Of a stretch of DNA of 9,644 bases, positions 5,940 through 9,644 are shown piece after piece. The translations under genes were made by a program, and so were the position numbers. Under the pieces are notes generated by a model, which saw nothing but the letters and a program-made list of their open reading frames with translations, did not search any database and was not told where the DNA came from. Position 1 is the first letter of the stretch; each line of letters begins with the position of its first letter. Source of the DNA: an uncultured Solirubrobacterales bacterium (GTDB taxonomy: Bacteria > Actinomycetota > Thermoleophilia > Solirubrobacterales > Solirubrobacteraceae); assembly GCA_903959665.1 (NCBI GenBank), contig CAJBXY010000243.1:1-9644 (forward strand), read 5' to 3'.

Positions 5940-7252
5940 CCGACACACTGCTCTTTACGAACATCGACGAGCCGGGCCTAAACACGATCGACGTGTACGA
6001 AGCGCGCGGCGGCTACAAGCAGCTTGAGCGGGCGCTGAAAATGAAGCGCGAAGACTTGATCACCGAGCTGAGCGGCTCCGGCCTGCGCGGCCGCGGCGGC
6101 GCCGGCTTCCCGATGGGCAAGAAGGCCTCGTTCATCCCGAAGGGCGACATGCAGAAGTACGTCGTCTGCAACGCCGACGAATCGGAGCCCGGCACCTTTA
6201 AGGATCGCGAGCTGATTCAGAAGAACCCGCATCAGCTGATCGAAGGCGTGATCATCGCCGCCTTTGCCGTCGACGCGACGATCACCTACATCTACATCCG
6301 CGGCGAGTACGAACAGCAGGCCGACATTCTTGACGCCGCGATCGCTGAGGCCCGCGAGCGCGGCATCCTTGGCGAGAACATCTTCGGGTCCGGCTTCAAC
6401 GTTCAGCTCGAGCTGGCGCGCGGCGCCGGCGCCTACATCTGCGGTGAGGAGACCGGCCTGCTCGACTCGCTCGAAGGCAAGCGCGGCAACCCGCGCCTGA
6501 AGCCGCCCTTCCCCGCCAACGAAGGACTATTCAACGGCCCAACCTTGATCAACAACGTTGAGACGCTCTCGGCGATCCCCAGCATCATTGAGCTCGGCGC
6601 CGAAGGCTACGCAGCGATCGGCGTGAAGGATTCGGCCGGCACGAAGCTGATCTCGGTCAGCGGCAACGTTGAGCGCCCCGGCAACTACGAGGTGGCGCTT
6701 GGAACTTCGAGCCGCGAGATCATCTACGGCCTCGCCGGCGGGCCGGTCGACGGGCGCAAGATCAAGTGCTGGTTCCCCGGCGGTTCGAGCACGCCGGTTT
6801 TGACCGCAGACGATCTTGATGTCGACTTTGACTACGACTCGCTCGAAGCAGCCGGTTCGATGCTCGGCTCGGGCGCAATTATCGTCGTCGACGAGACGCA
6901 GTCGGTCGTTGAGCTGGCATACAAGCTGGCGAAGTTCTACTCGCACGAATCCTGCGGCAAGTGCACGCCCTGCCGCGAGGGGACGCGCTGGACCTTCCAC
7001 ATGGTCGAGCGGATCAAGGAGGGAACAGCGACGCCGATGGATCTCGACATCATGGCCGCCGTTCAGGAGCAGATAACCGGCCACTGCCTCTGCGTGCTCG
7101 GCGACGCGATGGCGATGCCGATCGGTTCGCTTATCGCCAAGTTCCGCGACGAGTTCGAGTCCGAGATTGAGGCCAACCGCAACGAGCGCGAACGCAAACT
7201 GGCGGCCGAGTTTGCCGCTGCTGAAGTTGAGATCGAGGGCATCAGCGCGTAA
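5936..7252 (+). CDS. nuoF: NADH-quinone oxidoreductase subunit F (51-kDa type; NADH/FMN site, cluster N3)
   Basis: NuoF oxidises NADH at a bound FMN and hands electrons to its [4Fe-4S] cluster N3. The glycine-rich nucleotide site GLRGRGGAGFPMGKK (49-63) and the ADESEPGTFKDRE block (80-92) are intact, followed by YICGEETGLLDSLEGKRG from about 167, where many homologues read GEETALL. The N3 ligands are Cys340, Cys343 and Cys346 in SCGKCTPCREG, plus Cys386 in HCLCVLGD. The 438 residues are a normal length, with an acidic, Ala-rich C-terminal tail (about 415-438). The start is GTG at 5936, overlapping the nuoE stop as GTGA; AGGTGG (5923-5928) lies 7 nt upstream. The stop overlaps the nuoG start by 1 bp (TAATG). 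Confidence 0.98.
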   Translation: MTDTLLFTNIDEPGLNTIDVYEARGGYKQLERALKMKREDLITELSGSGLRGRGGAGFPMGKKASFIPKGDMQKYVVCNADESEPGTFKDRELIQKNPHQLIEGVIIAAFAVDATITYIYIRGEYEQQADILDAAIAEARERGILGENIFGSGFNVQLELARGAGAYICGEETGLLDSLEGKRGNPRLKPPFPANEGLFNGPTLINNVETLSAIPSIIELGAEGYAAIGVKDSAGTKLISVSGNVERPGNYEVALGTSSREIIYGLAGGPVDGRKIKCWFPGGSSTPVLTADDLDVDFDYDSLEAAGSMLGSGAIIVVDETQSVVELAYKLAKFYSHESCGKCTPCREGTRWTFHMVERIKEGTATPMDLDIMAAVQEQITGHCLCVLGDAMAMPIGSLIAKFRDEFESEIEANRNERERKLAAEFAAAEVEIEGISA

Positions 7253-9644
7253 TGCCACGGCCGGTCGAAAAGCTCGTCAGTCTGACGATCAACGGCAACG
7301 AAGTTCAGGCCCCGGCCGGGATGATGCTGGCCGACGCTGCGCTCAAGTACGGCGACGTTGAGATTCCCGTCTTCTGTTACGACGCCAAGATCGGCCCGCC
7401 GGTCGGCGCCTGCCGGATGTGCCTAGTTGAGATCGAAGGAATTCCGAAGATGCAGGCCGGTTGCTCAGTCGCCGTCACCGACGGAATGGTCGTCCACACC
7501 GACACGCCGACCGTCAAGGCGGCGCAGGAAGCGGTGCTGGAGTTCATCCTGATCAACCACCCGCTCGACTGCCCGGTCTGCGACAAGGGTGGAGAGTGCC
7601 CGCTGCAGGACAACGCCTTCGGCTGGGGTGGCGGGCTTTCACGCTTCATTGAGCCGAAGCGCCACTTTGAGAAGCCGCTCGCGCTCTCGCCACTGATCGC
7701 GATCGACCGCGAGCGCTGCATCCTCTGTTATCGCTGCGTTCGGTTCAGCCAGGAGGTCTCCGAAGACGACCAGCTGGTGCTTGAGGAGCGCGGCGCCGAC
7801 ACCTTCGTTACAACCTTCGACGGCCACCCTTACGTGGCGCCGTTCAGCGGCAACATCACTGAGCTCTGCCCGGTCGGCGCGCTAACTTCGCGCCCGTACC
7901 GCTTCCGCGCCCGCCCGTGGGACATTGAGCAGGCCGGTTCGGTCTGCACGCTCTGCCCGGCGCAGTGCAACGTCAGCTTCTCGGTCCGTGACGAGCGCGT
8001 GCTGCGCGTGCTCGGCCGCGACCACGAAGGCGTTGACGACGGCTGGCTCTGCGACAAGGGTCGCTTCGCCTACCAAGCGATTCACGTTGACGCGCGGATC
8101 ACCGAACCGATGATGCGCGACGGCGGCGAGCTGCGCCCGGTCACGTGGGATCTCGCAATCGAAACGGCGGCGAAGTTGCTCTCCCACGCCGGCGCCAACA
8201 CAGGCGCCCTCGTCGGTGGCGAAACGACTAACGAGGAGGGTGTACTGCTGACGCACCTGATGCGCGAGACGCTCGGCTCCAACGACCTTGACTCACGGCC
8301 CGGCGGTGCGCTCCAGCTTGAGCTGCTGCGGGCGCTGAACGCGCCAACGCTCCAGGCCTCGGTTCCCGACCTTCAGTACGCGCACGCCGTGCTCGTGCTC
8401 GACTGCGAGCCGGTAGATGACGCGCCAATCCTTGACCTGCGCCTGCGCAAGGGCGTGCGCCATCATGGCGTCAAACTGCTGATCGGCTCAAGCCGCCCAT
8501 CGGCGCTCGACGAGCGCGCCGCCCACAGCGCCCGCTTCGCGCCCGGCTGTGGAGAGGGATTCGCCGCAGCGCTCGCCGCAGAGCTGGCCGGCCAGCCTTC
8601 GGCCGCTCTTGCCGCCGCCGCCGGCGCCGAGGCCGATGATGTTGTAGCGCTCGCCGCGCAGCTACGCGAGGCCGGTGAAGAGGTAGTGATCCTCTGGGGC
8701 GAGCGTCTAACGGCCGGCCCGCGCCGCAACGAGGGTGCCCGCGCGCTGCTCAACCTTGCCGAGCAGCTCGGGCTTGACGGCCGCGATGGCGGCGGCCTGC
8801 TGGAGATTCCTTCCGGGACGAACTCGCGCGGGTTGCGCGAGGTTGGTGTGCTGCCGAACGCTTCGATCGGCCTTGGCGACGCGCCAGTCGTTGGCCGCGA
8901 TTCGCAGCAGATCGGCGAGGCGCTCGCGGCCGGCGAGCTGAGCGCCGTGATCCTGCTCCACAGCGACCCGCTGCTTGACCAGCCCAGCTCGGCGCTCTGG
9001 CAGCAGGCGCTCGGCAAGGCAAGCGCCGTGATCGCGCACGCAGCCTTCCTCACCCCGGCCGTGCTCGAGCACGCCAACGTCGTCTTCCCGGCCGAGTCTT
9101 ACGCTGAGAAGGAAGGGACGGTCGTCCATCCCGACAGCCGCGTTCAGCGCCTACGCCGCTCGATTTCACGCCAAGGCGAGACGCGCGCCGAATGGGCGCT
9201 GCTGGCAGAGTTGGCTGCACGGATCGGCAACGACCCGAAGGCTCTGACCTGCTCAATGGTCAGCGCGCGGATCTTCGAGCAGGTGCCTTTCTACGCGGGG
9301 CTCTCACTCGACCTGCTCGGCGGCGTTGGGATTCGTTGGAGCGAGCGCGAGGCGGCCGCCTCGTTCCCGAGCGCTCCAGCCGCGCCGTTTACGCTCGACG
9401 CGCCACCGGCCGCCGCCTCGCCGAACGGGCTGCTGCGGCTTGGCAGCTTCCGCTCGATCTGGGCCTCTCCGGAAGTTGAGGCCTCTCCGGCACTGGCCTT
9501 CCTCCACCCACGCCAACGGGTTGAAATTTCTCCCGCCGACGCTGAGCGGCTCGGCATCAACCACGGCGAGAACGTGACCGTCGCGTCGAATGGCGATTCG
9601 GTTACAGGGCTAGCCCACATTCGCGCCAGCGCCCCCGATGGGAC
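7252..9644 (+). CDS. nuoG: NADH-quinone oxidoreductase subunit G (75-kDa type; 3' end beyond window)
   Basis: NuoG conducts electrons from NuoE/F towards N2. The frame is open from ATG 7252 to the window end (797 codons), so the gene is incomplete. Ligands for four clusters are visible: N1b Cys42, Cys54, Cys57, Cys71; N5 His103, Cys107, Cys110, Cys116; N4 Cys156, Cys159, Cys162, Cys206; and the accessory N7 Cys232, Cys235, Cys239, Cys267. The rest is the molybdopterin-oxidoreductase-like domain, which in complex I binds no molybdenum. It includes AESYAEKEGTVVHPDSRVQR (about 621-640) and, near the edge, a molybdopterin-dinucleotide-binding-like end (RVEISPADAERLGINHGE). An Ala/Pro-rich linker (about 695-725) separates these. 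By comparison with homologues of about 800 residues, only a few dozen are probably missing. The ATG shares one base with the nuoF stop; GAGGG (7235-7239) is a weak, distant ribosome-binding site. Confidence 0.97.
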   Translation, partial: MPRPVEKLVSLTINGNEVQAPAGMMLADAALKYGDVEIPVFCYDAKIGPPVGACRMCLVEIEGIPKMQAGCSVAVTDGMVVHTDTPTVKAAQEAVLEFILINHPLDCPVCDKGGECPLQDNAFGWGGGLSRFIEPKRHFEKPLALSPLIAIDRERCILCYRCVRFSQEVSEDDQLVLEERGADTFVTTFDGHPYVAPFSGNITELCPVGALTSRPYRFRARPWDIEQAGSVCTLCPAQCNVSFSVRDERVLRVLGRDHEGVDDGWLCDKGRFAYQAIHVDARITEPMMRDGGELRPVTWDLAIETAAKLLSHAGANTGALVGGETTNEEGVLLTHLMRETLGSNDLDSRPGGALQLELLRALNAPTLQASVPDLQYAHAVLVLDCEPVDDAPILDLRLRKGVRHHGVKLLIGSSRPSALDERAAHSARFAPGCGEGFAAALAAELAGQPSAALAAAAGAEADDVVALAAQLREAGEEVVILWGERLTAGPRRNEGARALLNLAEQLGLDGRDGGGLLEIPSGTNSRGLREVGVLPNASIGLGDAPVVGRDSQQIGEALAAGELSAVILLHSDPLLDQPSSALWQQALGKASAVIAHAAFLTPAVLEHANVVFPAESYAEKEGTVVHPDSRVQRLRRSISRQGETRAEWALLAELAARIGNDPKALTCSMVSARIFEQVPFYAGLSLDLLGGVGIRWSEREAAASFPSAPAAPFTLDAPPAAASPNGLLRLGSFRSIWASPEVEASPALAFLHPRQRVEISPADAERLGINHGENVTVASNGDSVTGLAHIRASAPDG

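Noticed and set aside
6527..7258. Minus-strand open frame of 243 codons within nuoF
   Set aside because: It is antisense to the conserved FMN/N3 half of NuoF, and its translation shows no domain, signal or plausible ribosome-binding site.
8463..9077. Minus-strand open frame of 204 codons within nuoG
   Set aside because: Low-complexity Ser/Ala/Arg/Pro composition, antisense to the NuoG molybdopterin-like domain; a shadow frame.
9463..9490. Short direct repeat GCCTCTCCGG (9463-9472 and 9481-9490)
   Set aside because: Ten bases repeated once in frame, encoding ASP-type residues in a NuoG segment; too short to signify more than chance or local codon reuse.
7900..9644. NuoG C-terminal domain as a possible molybdenum enzyme such as formate dehydrogenase
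   Set aside because: The N-terminal NuoG ligand sets and the position after nuoF identify complex I NuoG, whose molybdopterin-like domain carries no metal; I see no active-site Cys/SeCys context.

Overview
The window reads as a chromosomal segment of a GC-rich (roughly 60-65 % by eye), menaquinone-type respiring bacterium. Protein style (N7-containing NuoG, the variant NuoB and NuoD motifs, a lipoprotein monohaem cytochrome c beside the nuo genes) suggests an actinobacterium, perhaps of the Thermoleophilia/Solirubrobacterales. That placement is an inference from remembered family sequences, not a computed result. Nothing in the window looks mobile, recently transferred or broken.

The layout is two divergent gene clusters. 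On the minus strand, reading leftward from about 2455, lie a small four-helix membrane protein of unknown family, a monohaem cytochrome c lipoprotein, serS (seryl-tRNA synthetase) and the first 75 codons of a LamB/YcsF-family gene (pxpA, 5-oxoprolinase subunit A), which runs off the left edge. Gaps are tiny (8 bp, 22 bp and a possible 4-bp overlap), so this looks like one transcription unit. On the plus strand, from about 2507, lies the start of a complex I operon in canonical order, nuoA-nuoB-nuoC-nuoD-nuoE-nuoF-nuoG, with nuoG cut by the right edge. Every junction from nuoA to nuoG overlaps by 1 to 10 bp.

The seven Nuo subunits supply the whole peripheral arm plus one membrane subunit: NuoF (FMN, N3) and NuoE (N1a) take electrons from NADH; NuoG carries N1b, N4, N5 and the extra N7 cluster; NuoB (N2) with NuoC/NuoD forms the quinone site; NuoA starts the membrane arm. 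The remaining membrane subunits (nuoH to nuoN) would be expected beyond position 9644. The cytochrome c lipoprotein across the roughly 50-bp divergent spacer is probably a later carrier in the same respiratory chain.

The window is coding almost end to end. The only non-coding stretches are about 8, 22 and 51 bp. I see no RNA gene, transposon, CRISPR array, attachment site or clear terminator. I did not find a new biological system here. The least explained item is the small membrane protein coupled to the cytochrome gene.
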